A stretch of DNA of 64,000 bases, from contig NZ_CP014335.1 in NCBI RefSeq assembly GCF_001610955.1, positions 909,001 through 973,000 on the forward strand, read 5' to 3'. Of this stretch, positions 1-8,308 are shown piece after piece (position 1 is the stretch's first letter; the number at the start of each line of letters is the position of its first letter). The position numbers and the translations under genes were made by a program. This DNA is from Geobacillus thermoleovorans (GTDB lineage Bacteria; Bacillota; Bacilli; Bacillales; Anoxybacillaceae). A model generated the notes under the pieces. That model did not search any database. It was not told the origin of the DNA and saw only the letters and a program-made list of their open reading frames with translations.

Positions 1-1
1 A

Positions 2-397
2 TCGAGGGCATATCGGTCGGTCAGCGACCAAGTAAACAAGTCGATTCAAGCGTTCGGCGTGAATCCGACCGAATTTGCGGTGCTCGAACTGCTTTACCAT
101 AAAGGCGATCAGCCGCTCCAGCAAATCGGGGAAAAAATTTTGCTCGCCAGCGGCAGCATCACGTATGTCATCGACAAGCTTGAAAATAAAGGCTTGATCA
201 TCCGCCGCGCCTGTGAGCGGGATCGCCGCGTGACGTATGCGTCGATCACCGACAGCGGCCGGCGGTTCATCCAGCGCGTGTTTCCCGAACATGCCGAGAC
301 CATCCATGAAACGGTGGCGGCCCTGACGCCGGAAGAAAAGGAACAGGCGATTGCATTGCTGAAAAAATTAGGCTACGGCGCAAAAAGCAGAGACTGA
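2..397 (+). CDS. MarR-family regulator, 3' part only (probable MhqR)
   Basis: The reading frame is open from base 2 and the true start lies outside the window, so this is a 5'-truncated entry of about 131 visible residues. The core is a MarR winged helix: helices around 'EFAVLELLYHKG', a recognition helix in 'LASGSITYVIDKLENKG', and a wing with the 'RDRRVTYASITDSGRR' pattern typical of the family. MarR proteins are dimeric repressors that often sense phenolics or oxidants. In B. subtilis the MarR gene near clpE is mhqR (quinone response), which suggests MhqR from position, but I see no target gene here. The GTG at 59 is internal. A strong terminator follows the stop codon. Confidence 0.8.
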   Translation, partial: SRAYRSVSDQVNKSIQAFGVNPTEFAVLELLYHKGDQPLQQIGEKILLASGSITYVIDKLENKGLIIRRACERDRRVTYASITDSGRRFIQRVFPEHAETIHETVAALTPEEKEQAIALLKKLGYGAKSRD

Positions 398-423
398 CCT
401 CGCGTCAGTCTCTTTAATTTTTC
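389..423 (+). terminator. Rho-independent terminator after the MarR gene
   Basis: A perfect 10-bp stem (389-398 with 404-413), a 5-nt loop and then a T-rich run (ttaattttt). The 5' arm overlaps the last codons and stop of the MarR gene. Confidence 0.9.
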
Positions 424-484
424 CGAAAATGGATACGTTATATAAAGAACATAACACTGCAAGAAAAAGGAGAGATCACCATTG

Positions 485-1051
485 ATGATTCCTGTTGGGG
501 TGTCCAACCGCCACATTCATTTATCGAAAGAGCATATGGCGGCGCTGTTTGGCGAAGGCGCCGAGCTGACGGTGCTCAAGCCGTTGTCGCAGCCCGGACA
601 GTTCGCCGCCAAGGAAACGGTGACGGTCGAAGGGCCGAAAGGGAAAATTGAAAACGTCCGCGTCCTCGGACCGGTCCGTTCGCTGACGCAGCTTGAAATT
701 TCGAAAACCGACAGCTTCAAGCTCGGCGTCGCGCCCCCGGTCCGCTTATCCGGCGATATTGACGGAACGCCGGGCATTACGATTCACGGGCCGAAGGGGA
801 CGGTGACCGTCGACAAAGGGGTGATCATTGCCAAGCGGCACATTCATATGACGCCGAAAGATGCGGAAACGTTTGGCGTCTGCGACAAACAAGTCGTGAA
901 AGTGAAAACACAAGGGGAACGGGCGCTCATTTTCGATGAAGTCATCGTCCGCGTCAGCGAAGATTTTGCTTTAGATATGCACATTGACACGGATGAAGCG
1001 AACGCGGCTGGCTTGAAAACCGGCGATTATGTCGAACTGCTTCCGTCGTGA
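485..1051 (+). CDS. pduL: Phosphate propanoyltransferase / phosphotransacetylase, PduL family
   Basis: PduL exchanges the CoA of acetyl- or propionyl-CoA for phosphate and is unrelated to the Pta fold. The protein (188 aa) shows the two expected repeats, each opening with a zinc-binding His pair: 'SNRHIHLS' near residue 7 and 'AKRHIHMT' near residue 117. There is no N-terminal encapsulation peptide and no microcompartment gene nearby, so this is a cytosolic, free-standing PduL, probably used in acetate or propionate metabolism with an acetate kinase encoded elsewhere. An aaggag motif at 467-472 precedes both TTG 482 and ATG 485; I take the ATG. It stands alone between two terminators. Confidence 0.9.
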   Translation: MIPVGVSNRHIHLSKEHMAALFGEGAELTVLKPLSQPGQFAAKETVTVEGPKGKIENVRVLGPVRSLTQLEISKTDSFKLGVAPPVRLSGDIDGTPGITIHGPKGTVTVDKGVIIAKRHIHMTPKDAETFGVCDKQVVKVKTQGERALIFDEVIVRVSEDFALDMHIDTDEANAAGLKTGDYVELLPS

Positions 1052-1077
1052 AATCATCCGCAGCAATGGGAGACAAG

Positions 1078-1114
1078 GCGCCCTCTCGTTCGTCCCGAGA
1101 GGGCGCTTTCCGTT
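1078..1114 (+). terminator. Terminator after pduL
   Basis: An 11-bp GC-rich stem (1078-1088 with 1096-1106) followed by tttccgtt. The next gene converges from the other strand and ends at 1113. The minus-strand side of the hairpin has no T-run, so it mainly serves pduL. Confidence 0.75.
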
Positions 1115-1661
1115 AACGCGGGCGTTTCTTGGATGGCTCTAGTGTGCCGACCAGATGAAACGGCGCATCACGCCGAATGGCATCAATGACGCCGCCGCTG
1201 ATTTCTTGATGGGTGAGCCAGCGCGAACCGTGTTTTTCCACGACAAAACCGAGCTGAACTTGCCGATAAAGGCAAGCGACAGGCAAACAGAGTTCCGATT
1301 TCGCTTCGGCTGGATCGGCGCGGCTGCCGAGCACATGAAACAACCGCCAAGAGCCGGGATGTCCGCTATTTTTTTGGATGACAGTGGACAGCGCCTGGGT
1401 TCCGTCTGTATGCACCCACGCAATGATTAGAGCAAACGTTCCGTTTTTTTGGATGGACCGGGAAATCAGAGAACAAAACGCTTCTTGATCGCGATAATCA
1501 ACAAGAAGCGGGTTGATGGATGCCATCGGTCCAGCGCGGTCGATGAGCTGCTTCATCCGTGCGTAGCGGCGGGCGATGACGGACACATCATATCCTTCCC
1601 GCACAAGCCAAAGCGACACATCAGCCAACATGCCTGTCCCGCCGATGACAAGAGCGTGCAT
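1113..1661 (-). CDS. Short-chain dehydrogenase-like protein (Rossmann fold)
   Basis: A 182-aa protein starting with a dinucleotide-binding beta-alpha unit (the 'GGTGML' glycine-rich loop at residues 7-12, then 'VIARR' at the end of beta 2). It is shorter than classical SDRs (about 250 aa), and I see no clear YxxxK catalytic pair, so it may be an atypical reductase or a nucleotide-binding regulator. It starts 18 nt after the stop of the S9 peptidase on the same strand, with a good ribosome binding site (aaaggag), so the two are probably co-transcribed. Substrate unknown. Confidence 0.75.
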   Translation of the reverse strand: MHALVIGGTGMLADVSLWLVREGYDVSVIARRYARMKQLIDRAGPMASINPLLVDYRDQEAFCSLISRSIQKNGTFALIIAWVHTDGTQALSTVIQKNSGHPGSWRLFHVLGSRADPAEAKSELCLPVACLYRQVQLGFVVEKHGSRWLTHQEISGGVIDAIRRDAPFHLVGTLEPSKKRPR

Positions 1662-1679
1662 GGCGCGTCTCCTTTCGAA

Positions 1680-3701
1680 TTAATCCAGTGGTCCTTTCAA
1701 ATAATGATCAAACCAACCGACGATTTGGCGAAGACGTTCGAGGCGAAGCGCCGGGTTGCCGGTGCGCGACAAATCGTGGTTGGCGTCCGGGAAGCGGACA
1801 AGTTTCGTTTCCCGCCCGAGTTGTTTCAATGCGATAAACAGCTGTTCCGCCTGCTCGATCGGGCAGCGGTAATCGCGCTCGCTATGCAAGATTAAGAGCG
1901 GTGTGCGCATGTTTTGGACGTATTTGAGCGGTGAATGATGCCAAAGCCGCTCCGCGTCTTCCCAGATGTCGCAGCCGACTTCCCATTTCGTGAAAAAGTA
2001 GCCGATGTCACTCACTCCGGAGAAACTGAGCCAGTTGGAAATCGAGCGCTGGGTGACAGCCGCTTTGAACCGGTCGGTATGCCCGACGATCCAATTGGTC
2101 ATAAACCCGCCGTAGCTGCCGCCAGTGACGCCAAGCCGTGTCTCGTCAATGAAGTCGAACTTGCTGATCGCGGCGTCGACGCCGGCCATAATGTCTTCAT
2201 AATCCATGCCGCCATAGTCGCCGCGCACGGCATTGACGAATGCCTGTCCATATCCGTGGCTGCCGCGCGGGTTCGTGAACAAGACCGCATAACCACGCGA
2301 AACGAGCAGTTGAAATTCATGGAAAAAGGTAAACCCGTACATCGCATGCGGCCCGCCGTGAATTTCGACGACAAGCGGCGCCTTTTCCCCTTCGCCAAGC
2401 CCGGGCGGTTTCATGATCCAGCCTTGAATCTCCCAACCATCCGCCGATCGATACGTAAACGGTTCGGCATCGGCGAACACCACTTCGTTTTCGAGCGCTT
2501 CATTGGCACGCGTAAGCCGTGTTTTCGTTCCGTCTTCAAGCGAGATTATATACAAATCGCCAATGACCGTCGGCTCGCTCATGGCGGCGATGGCTTGCTG
2601 TTCGCTTGGGTGGATGGCTAAACCGTATAAATGGAAGTTGCCTTCGATCACCGGAACGATCGGGCCGTCGAGCGGGACGAAATACAAGTTGACGCGTCCG
2701 CGCTCCGAGGCGGTGACATACAGGCCGCTTCCGTCGCTCGCCCAAATCGGTCCCGGCCCTTTCGCATCAGCGTGTGTGTCGCCGACCATGGCATCGCCGA
2801 GATGGACGTCCCAATCGGCGGTCAACACCCGCTTCGTTCCACGCTCCGGCTCAAAGACGTAAAGCCGGTGAAGCGTAGCCCCGAGATAAGCAAGATCATG
2901 GCCGATGGCGGCGAGCTTCGTTCCGTCCGGCGACCAGGCGAGCGAAGCGAATGTGCCGCATCCGTTCGTCAAGTTCGTTTCCGCTTTCGATTCGAGATCA
3001 AGCAAAACAATGTCGCGCGTAAAGGTTGTGTCTGGATCATCGTTTCGGTTGGCGACAAAGGCGAGCGTCCGTCCGGTTGGGGAAACGGCAAACGAACCGA
3101 TTTCTTCCTCGCGGCCCGTCAACGCTTCGCTTTTTCCTGACGCCGCATCGATGCGCACCAGCACGTCCTGCTTGCCGTCAAGAAAACCCGACGCGTCTGA
3201 TTTGTAATAGAGCCGTTCCACAACGCGCGGCTTCGAATCGGCCGGTTTTTGTTCCGCCGTTTTCTGCTCTTCTCGGTCTTCGATCGTTTCTTCGTCGCCA
3301 AGCGTCGTTAGGGCGATGAGAAACGTCCCGTCCGGCGACCAAACGTAATCGCGCACACCGTTTTTGAAAAACGTCAGTTGGCGCGCCTCACCGCCATTGG
3401 CGGGCAAAAGCCAAAGCTGTGTGCGTCCGGAGCGGTCAGATAAAAAGGCGATCATTTCACCTCTTGGGGAAAAACGCGGCTTCATGTCGCGCCAGCGGCC
3501 GAACGTCCATTGACGGACGGAGCCGTCTGCCGCCCATATCCATAAATGGGAGCGGTATTGTTTTTCCTCATCAATCGATTTTTCCACAAACACGGCGCGC
3601 GTCCCGTCCGGCGCGTAGTGCGGGTCGCGCACCGAGCGGAGGCGAAGCAAATCTTCCGCCGTCATGCCGCGGCGTTTCGTCAGGTGCTCGTTGTTGTTCA
3701 T
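1680..3701 (-). CDS. S9 family peptidase (acylaminoacyl-peptidase / prolyl oligopeptidase type)
   Basis: 673 aa. The N-terminal half is a beta-propeller with several 'WSPDGT'-like blades; the C-terminal ~250 residues are an alpha/beta hydrolase. The catalytic serine lies in 'GGSYGGFMTNW', the aspartate in 'LHSERDYRCP', and the histidine in 'FPDANHDLSR'. Such cytosolic enzymes cleave short or N-acylated peptides, and the length is close to B. subtilis YuxL. The longer frame begins at 3737, but ATG 3701 has an agagagg ribosome binding site at proper spacing and gives the conserved N-terminus 'MNNNEHLTKRRGMTAEDLL'. It is the first gene of a two-gene unit with the downstream SDR. Confidence 0.93.
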   Translation of the reverse strand: MNNNEHLTKRRGMTAEDLLRLRSVRDPHYAPDGTRAVFVEKSIDEEKQYRSHLWIWAADGSVRQWTFGRWRDMKPRFSPRGEMIAFLSDRSGRTQLWLLPANGGEARQLTFFKNGVRDYVWSPDGTFLIALTTLGDEETIEDREEQKTAEQKPADSKPRVVERLYYKSDASGFLDGKQDVLVRIDAASGKSEALTGREEEIGSFAVSPTGRTLAFVANRNDDPDTTFTRDIVLLDLESKAETNLTNGCGTFASLAWSPDGTKLAAIGHDLAYLGATLHRLYVFEPERGTKRVLTADWDVHLGDAMVGDTHADAKGPGPIWASDGSGLYVTASERGRVNLYFVPLDGPIVPVIEGNFHLYGLAIHPSEQQAIAAMSEPTVIGDLYIISLEDGTKTRLTRANEALENEVVFADAEPFTYRSADGWEIQGWIMKPPGLGEGEKAPLVVEIHGGPHAMYGFTFFHEFQLLVSRGYAVLFTNPRGSHGYGQAFVNAVRGDYGGMDYEDIMAGVDAAISKFDFIDETRLGVTGGSYGGFMTNWIVGHTDRFKAAVTQRSISNWLSFSGVSDIGYFFTKWEVGCDIWEDAERLWHHSPLKYVQNMRTPLLILHSERDYRCPIEQAEQLFIALKQLGRETKLVRFPDANHDLSRTGNPALRLERLRQIVGWFDHYLKGPLD

Positions 3702-3781
3702 CAGCAAGACCTCTCTTTCCTTCAAAAATGGAACCATCTTGTATATTTCGTCTTACGAAAGAAAAGATCCTGCCCCAAAAC

Positions 3782-3820
3782 AGAAAAAAACGAACGCCCA
3801 AACGATAGGCGTCCGTTTTT
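3782..3820 (-). terminator. Terminator of the lysine permease gene
   Basis: A 10-bp stem (3789-3798 with 3808-3817, with a G-U type pair) followed on the minus strand by a run of seven Ts. It lies between the permease stop and the peptidase start, which separates the two transcripts. Confidence 0.8.
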
Positions 3821-3823
3821 TAG

Positions 3824-5248
3824 CTATGCCGACAGTTTTTGTTTTTCATTTGCCTGCTGCACTGCCTTTTTCACCTGAGGGTAGAAGATCACGCCGCTTG
3901 CCAGCAAGGCAACGCCCAGCAGGAACGTTTTCATATCCGCCGTCCCGGCGATGACGACCCAGACGGAATACAATGTTGCCAGCGCCGCAACGATGCCGTC
4001 AGCGAGCCGCTCCCGTCCTGCCGCATACGTTTCCCCCGTGAGCGTGAGCTTCAGCTGGAAGATGGAAGCAATCAAATATGGAACGAGATAAGCGAGCGTG
4101 GCGATGTAAATGACGAAGTCAAACGCTGTTGCCATCGAGTTGGAAATGGTCGAGAAAATGAACAATTGCGCCAGCGCGTTTGACAATGTGAGCGAGAAGC
4201 TCGGTGCCCCTTTTCTGTTTTCCTTCAAAAAAACCGGCAAAAACATCCCTTGTTTCGCCGCCTGGTACGGCACTTCGGCGCTCAACAAGATCCAGCCGAG
4301 CGTCGAGCCAAGCAAGCTGATCAGCCCAAGGCCAGCCAACACGTAGCCGCCCGCCGGTCCGACGATGGCATTGATGGCGTCCACGAGCGGTTTTTCCGAT
4401 TGAATCAGTTCGCGTTGCGGCAAGACGCCCATTACCAAAAAGCTGATGCCAATATAAATGGCCAAAGCGATCAAAAGACCGGCGATCGTCGCCCGCTTCA
4501 CATCCGCCTGTTTGCGCGCGCGGGAAGCGAACACCATCGCCGATTCAACACCGACAAACGCCCAAAGCGTCGCTAACGCGGCGTTGTTAATTTGTCCAAG
4601 CAGGCCGAGCGGCTGTCCGTCTCCGTCATAACGCGGGGCATCAAGCGGACCGACGACCGCTCTGTCAAAAGCGAACAAGGCAATGACAATAAACAGGAAA
4701 AAGCCGAGCACTTTCGCCGCTGTCGCCGCGAAATTCAACTTGCCGGCATCTTCTACGCCGCGCAAAATAATGGCGTGCATCACCCAAAGAAGCGCCGTGC
4801 AGACGAGAAAGGTAAGCAAATTCCCAAGCTTTAGCGTAAACGAGCCCATCGTGAGAACGGTTTTGTCGCTCGTTAATACAGGGAAAAATGTCGACAAGTA
4901 GCTCGCAAACGTCGTGATGATGGCGACATTGCCGGCAAAGTTGCCGACCCAGTAGCCCCACGATGACATAAATCCCGATAAAATCGAGAGATTGGAGCCT
5001 TTCGGAAACAGCTCCTTCGCGTAAATTTGCGGTCCGCCGCCTAAGTCGGGCTTGCGGATTGCCAAGTTGCCGAAAACAAGCGCCGTCATTAGAACGCCGG
5101 CTCCGGTCAGCAGCCAGGCGAGCATCACGCCGATGGGGCTCGCCGCCTCCGCCAACGAGCGCGGCAGCATAAAAATGCCGGAACCAACCATATTGCCAAC
5201 GACGAGCGCCGTTAATACCCAAATTCCAAGTTTTCGCTGATTGTCCAA
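3824..5248 (-). CDS. APC-family amino acid permease, probable lysine transporter
   Basis: 474 aa, about 12-13 hydrophobic segments, with the APC signature 'VVGNMVGSGIFMLP' in the first membrane span. By sequence it sits in the basic amino acid/ornithine antiporter branch. The leader is a lysine riboswitch with its own terminator, so lysine uptake is the best functional call; B. subtilis YvsH is also an L-box-controlled permease. The start is TTG 5248, 10 nt downstream of a perfect ggaaggag. The longer frame to 5332 would run through the riboswitch terminator and is wrong. Confidence 0.88.
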   Translation of the reverse strand: MDNQRKLGIWVLTALVVGNMVGSGIFMLPRSLAEAASPIGVMLAWLLTGAGVLMTALVFGNLAIRKPDLGGGPQIYAKELFPKGSNLSILSGFMSSWGYWVGNFAGNVAIITTFASYLSTFFPVLTSDKTVLTMGSFTLKLGNLLTFLVCTALLWVMHAIILRGVEDAGKLNFAATAAKVLGFFLFIVIALFAFDRAVVGPLDAPRYDGDGQPLGLLGQINNAALATLWAFVGVESAMVFASRARKQADVKRATIAGLLIALAIYIGISFLVMGVLPQRELIQSEKPLVDAINAIVGPAGGYVLAGLGLISLLGSTLGWILLSAEVPYQAAKQGMFLPVFLKENRKGAPSFSLTLSNALAQLFIFSTISNSMATAFDFVIYIATLAYLVPYLIASIFQLKLTLTGETYAAGRERLADGIVAALATLYSVWVVIAGTADMKTFLLGVALLASGVIFYPQVKKAVQQANEKQKLSA

Positions 5249-5275
5249 GATGAAAACGCTCCTTCCTTGAAAATA

Positions 5276-5518
5276 AGCAAAAATAAAAGAAAGCACCCGC
5301 GCCTCTTCAGCGGGTGCATGATCGGTTCGCATCCAACTGAATGGCGATAGCGCTCCACCGCCGTAGGCGATGGCAGTCCTGCACCTGTTCGGCCGCAGGC
5401 CCAGCTTGCGCCGCCGGAGCGCGCCGCAAACTTCGGCGGTGAACCCTTTCCCGCTGCGTCATGGACCGCTCCGAGCCTCGGCAGCGCTACTTTTGTTCAC
5501 CGCAACCTCTATCCCATT
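5276..5518 (-). promoter_or_regulatory. Lysine riboswitch (L box) with terminator
   Basis: Read on the minus strand, the leader has the L-box core: AGAGGTTGC..., AAAAGTA, GGGAAAGGG..., CCGCCGAAG, GGACTGCC and GGAGCGCTATC, in the order seen in the B. subtilis lysC leader. P1 is formed by 5509-5518 with 5340-5350. The expression platform is a terminator (stem 5293-5300 with 5310-5317, then TTTCTTTTATTTTT), 28 nt before the permease start codon. Lysine binding should stabilise the aptamer and allow termination, so that uptake is shut off when lysine is plentiful. Confidence 0.92.
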
Positions 5519-5551
5519 AAAGTGGAGAGGGGGTATATGGTTGCCGACATT

Positions 5552-5580
5552 ATATTACCCAATTCGACAAAAACCGTCAA
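5552..5580 (-). promoter_or_regulatory. SigA-type promoter of the lysine riboswitch transcript
   Basis: Minus strand: TTGACG (5580-5575), 17-nt spacer, TAATAT (5557-5552), which places transcription start just upstream of the aptamer P1 helix. Confidence 0.6.
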
Positions 5581-5722
5581 TATCTTTTGGTTGGAAGAGT
5601 GAGTCAAGACGTTGGATTTTCATGGACACTCTCCTCTACATACCAGACATGATCATTGCTTCGTATTGTTTGTGTGGGGTAAAATGGAAGTGTATTTAAG
5701 GGGTTGGAAAAGGAGGATATTT

Positions 5723-5755
5723 TTGAAGTTCGACGAATATACAATTGGTCAGTGA
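5723..5755 (+). other. Ten-codon mini-ORF with strong ribosome binding site
   Basis: An aaggagg-type site (5710-5716) sits 6 nt before TTG 5723, which opens a 10-residue frame (MKFDEYTIGQ) ending at TGA 5755, about 78 nt upstream of the oligoendopeptidase start. A short inverted repeat (agtgaaa/tttcact) follows at 5752-5780. It could be a leader peptide or the decayed start of a lost gene. No other feature is seen between 5582 and 5722. Confidence 0.3.
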
Positions 5756-5833
5756 AACATGGAAAAGGTTCATTTCACTGGGGATGGATCTTTTCCCATC
5801 ATCATATTCCGTGAAAAAAAGAAGGGGATGAGC

Positions 5834-7528
5834 ATGAAGTTTTCTGAGTTTCGTTATGAGCGGCCGGACATCACTCAATTGCAGGCATCGTTTCAAGAAG
5901 CGCTTGATTCGTTCCGCCGTGCGGGGAGCGCCGCCTTGCAACACGAGGCGATGAAGCGGATCAATGAGCTGCGCCGCCGCTACAGCACGATGGCGAACCT
6001 TTGCCATATTCGCCATACGATCGATACAAACGATGAGTTCTATAAGAAAGAACAAGACTTTTTCGATGAAACGGAGCCGATCGTCAAGGGGCTTGTCAAC
6101 GATTATTACCGCGCGCTTGTTTCCTCGCCGTTCCGCGCTGAATTGGAACAAGTGTGGGGGAAACAGCTGTTTGCGTTGGCCGAAACACAGCTGAAAACAT
6201 ACGCACCGGCGATTGTAGAGGACTTGCAAAAAGAAAACAAGCTGGCAAGCGAATATACGAAGCTCATCGCATCGGCGAAAATCATGTTTGAAGGGGAAGA
6301 GCGGACGCTTGCCCAGCTGCAGCCGTTTGTTGAGTCGCCGGACCGCGCGATGCGCCAACGGGCGAGTGAGGCACGATTTTCGTTTTTCATGGACTATGAA
6401 AAAGAACTCGATGAATTGTATGATGAGCTTGTCCACGTCCGCACGGCGATCGCCCGCAAGCTCGGTTTCCAAAACTTTGTGGAACTCGGCTATGCCCGTT
6501 TAGGCCGGACCGATTACAATGCCGATATGGTCGCAGGCTACCGCCGGCAAGTGAAAACGCACATCGTCCCACTCGCAGCAAAGCTGCGCGAGCGCCAGCG
6601 GCAGCGGATTCAGGTCGACCGGCTTACGTATTATGATGAGCCGTTCATGTTTCCGAGCGGCAACCCGGCGCCAAAAGGGGACGCCGCTTGGATTGTTGAC
6701 AACGGCCGGCGCATGTATGAAGAGCTGTCGCCGGAAACAGGAGAGTTTTTCCGCTATATGGTCGAACATGAATTGATGGACCTCGTCGCCAAAAAAGGAA
6801 AGGCGGGCGGCGGCTATTGCACCTATATCGATGACTATAAGGCGCCGTTTATTTTCTCGAACTTTACCGGAACGTCCGGCGACATTGACGTACTGACCCA
6901 TGAAGCTGGGCATGCGTTCCAAGTGTATGAGAGCCGCCATTACGACATTCCGGAATACAACTGGCCGACGCTTGAGGCGTGTGAAATCCATTCGATGAGC
7001 ATGGAATTTTTCACATGGCCGTGGATGGAGCTCTTTTTCGGCGAAGACGCCGACAAATACCGGTTCGCCCATTTGAGCGACGCACTTTTGTTTTTGCCGT
7101 ACGGCGTTGCAGTCGATGAATTTCAGCACGCTGTCTACGAGAACCCGGATATGACGCCGGCTGAGCGGAAGAGTGTCTGGCGCAACATCGAAAAAGCGTA
7201 TTTGCCGACAAGAGACTACGCCGGCCATGACTACCTTGAGCGCGGCGGATTTTGGCAGCGGCAAGGGCACATTTACACCGACCCGTTTTATTACATTGAT
7301 TATACATTGGCGCAAGTGTGCGCGTTCCAGTTTTGGAAGCGGGCGCAGGAAGACCGGGAATCAGCCTGGCGTGACTATGTGGCGCTTTGCCGATTGGGCG
7401 GCAGCCGGCCGTTTACTGAGCTCGTCAAAAGCGCCAACCTAAAGTCGCCGTTTGCTGACGGGGCGGTCGCTTCGGTCGTCGGCCATATCGAGCGGTGGTT
7501 GGACAGCGTCGATGACAAAGCCTTGTAA
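5834..7528 (+). CDS. M3 family oligoendopeptidase (zinc metallopeptidase)
   Basis: 564 aa, the usual size for this family. The zinc motif HExxH is in 'THEAGHAFQVYES', and the third ligand glutamate follows in 'TLEACEIHSMSMEF'. These cytosolic enzymes cut short peptides (roughly 6-17 residues); the Pz-peptidases described from Geobacillus belong to the same family. ATG 5834 is 6-7 nt after agaagggg. ATG 5828 sits directly on the ribosome binding site, and the frame upstream to 5759 has no such signal. Single-gene unit ended by a terminator. Confidence 0.93.
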   Translation: MKFSEFRYERPDITQLQASFQEALDSFRRAGSAALQHEAMKRINELRRRYSTMANLCHIRHTIDTNDEFYKKEQDFFDETEPIVKGLVNDYYRALVSSPFRAELEQVWGKQLFALAETQLKTYAPAIVEDLQKENKLASEYTKLIASAKIMFEGEERTLAQLQPFVESPDRAMRQRASEARFSFFMDYEKELDELYDELVHVRTAIARKLGFQNFVELGYARLGRTDYNADMVAGYRRQVKTHIVPLAAKLRERQRQRIQVDRLTYYDEPFMFPSGNPAPKGDAAWIVDNGRRMYEELSPETGEFFRYMVEHELMDLVAKKGKAGGGYCTYIDDYKAPFIFSNFTGTSGDIDVLTHEAGHAFQVYESRHYDIPEYNWPTLEACEIHSMSMEFFTWPWMELFFGEDADKYRFAHLSDALLFLPYGVAVDEFQHAVYENPDMTPAERKSVWRNIEKAYLPTRDYAGHDYLERGGFWQRQGHIYTDPFYYIDYTLAQVCAFQFWKRAQEDRESAWRDYVALCRLGGSRPFTELVKSANLKSPFADGAVASVVGHIERWLDSVDDKAL

Positions 7529-7542
7529 AAAGAAGCAAAGAA

Positions 7543-7578
7543 GGCGGGCGGGAACAGCACCGCCCTGCTTTTCTTTAT
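7543..7578 (+). terminator. Terminator of the oligoendopeptidase gene
   Basis: Stem GCGGGCGG (7544-7551) with CCGCCC-T-GC (7560-7568, one bulged T), followed by ttttctttat. The T-tract is abutted by an IS200/IS605 remnant beginning at 7579. Confidence 0.8.
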
Positions 7579-7708
7579 CATCTCGCGCCGAGAAGACCCC
7601 CACTTCCACGTGTTGGGTGGGGATGGCTTGGTTGACAGCCTGCTGTGGGGCGGGTGTTTCCAACAATCTCTCACCTCAAAGCTCAAGCGTAGGTGGGAGA
7701 GCGTTCAA
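7579..7708 (+). mobile_element. IS200/IS605-family remnant A (left end fused to right end)
   Basis: 130 bp with no coding capacity. The left part (CATCTCGCGCCGAGAAG, then an inverted repeat around 7597-7622) resembles the starts of remnants at 27468 and 41774. The right part, from GGATGGCTTGG (7621) to GAGAGCGTTCAA (7697-7708), aligns closely with the right end of remnant C. In TnpB-bearing elements this right end is the guide RNA scaffold, and GTTCAA is its last conserved block before the guide. It looks like a deletion derivative that lost all genes. It is inserted exactly after TTTAT of the preceding terminator. Confidence 0.7.
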
Positions 7709-7748
7709 TTTGAAAACTTCTATCAAACTGGGGAAAAGGGGGAAAACG

Positions 7749-8267
7749 ATGATCCGTAAAGCCACATGGGTCGACGCACTGGCCATCGCTTCGGTCCACG
7801 TCGAAAGTTGGAAGACGACGTACAGCGGCATCGTGCCGGACGCGTACTTGGAGACGTTGGCAGTGGGAGAAAAACAAACGTTATGGGAGAAGGTGCTCAG
7901 CCAATCGGACCATTCCGTGTTTGTCGCCGAGGAAAACGGACGCGTCGTTGGATTCGTCTCCGGCGGACCAAATCGGGCAGCCGACGGTCTGATAGCGAAG
8001 TATGACGGGGAGCTGTATGCGATTTATTTGCTTAAAGAGGTGCAAGGAAAAGGGCTCGGCCGGCAACTCGTTCAAGCGTTGATCCGCCATTTGGCGCAAA
8101 AAGGCATTCATTCGCTGGTCGTCTGGGTGCTTGCCGACAATCCGTCACGCGGTTTTTACGAACGGCTTGGCGGTGAAAAACTGGCCGAGGAAAGGGTGGA
8201 AATCGGTGGAAAAGCATTATGGGAGTGGTGCTACGGCTGGCGAGACGTCCAATTGATGGAACAGTAG
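7749..8267 (+). CDS. GNAT family N-acetyltransferase
   Basis: 172 aa. The acetyl-CoA binding motif A is 'VQGKGLGRQLVQALI' (Q/RxxGxG/A) near residues 98-112; motif B 'NPSRGFYERLGG' follows near residue 132. Residues 1-60 carry the alpha1/alpha2 pattern of small-molecule or peptide acetyltransferases ('ASVHVESWKTTYSGI'). The substrate cannot be inferred. ATG 7749 follows a ggggaaaaggggg ribosome binding site; the longer upstream frame runs through the IS remnant and a terminator and is not real. The promoter must lie in or next to the IS remnant. Confidence 0.88.
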   Translation: MIRKATWVDALAIASVHVESWKTTYSGIVPDAYLETLAVGEKQTLWEKVLSQSDHSVFVAEENGRVVGFVSGGPNRAADGLIAKYDGELYAIYLLKEVQGKGLGRQLVQALIRHLAQKGIHSLVVWVLADNPSRGFYERLGGEKLAEERVEIGGKALWEWCYGWRDVQLMEQ

Positions 8268-8308
8268 GTGGACTGCCGAACCGTCGGCAGCTTAAAAAAT
8301 GTATTTTG

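Noticed and set aside
3702..3737. Upstream ATG of the S9 peptidase
   Set aside because: No ribosome binding site in front of it, while ATG 3701 has one and matches the family N-terminus.
5370..5699. 109-codon plus-strand frame in the permease upstream region
   Set aside because: It lies antisense to the lysine riboswitch and promoter; no ribosome binding site.
7452..7748. Long N-terminal extension of the GNAT protein
   Set aside because: The extension would run through the oligoendopeptidase 3' end, a terminator and an IS remnant; the conserved GNAT domain begins at 7749.
8270..8300. Hairpin ctgccga/tcggcag after the GNAT gene as a terminator
   Set aside because: The stem is followed by cttaaaaaatg, not a T-run, on the plus strand; no gene ends here on the minus strand.
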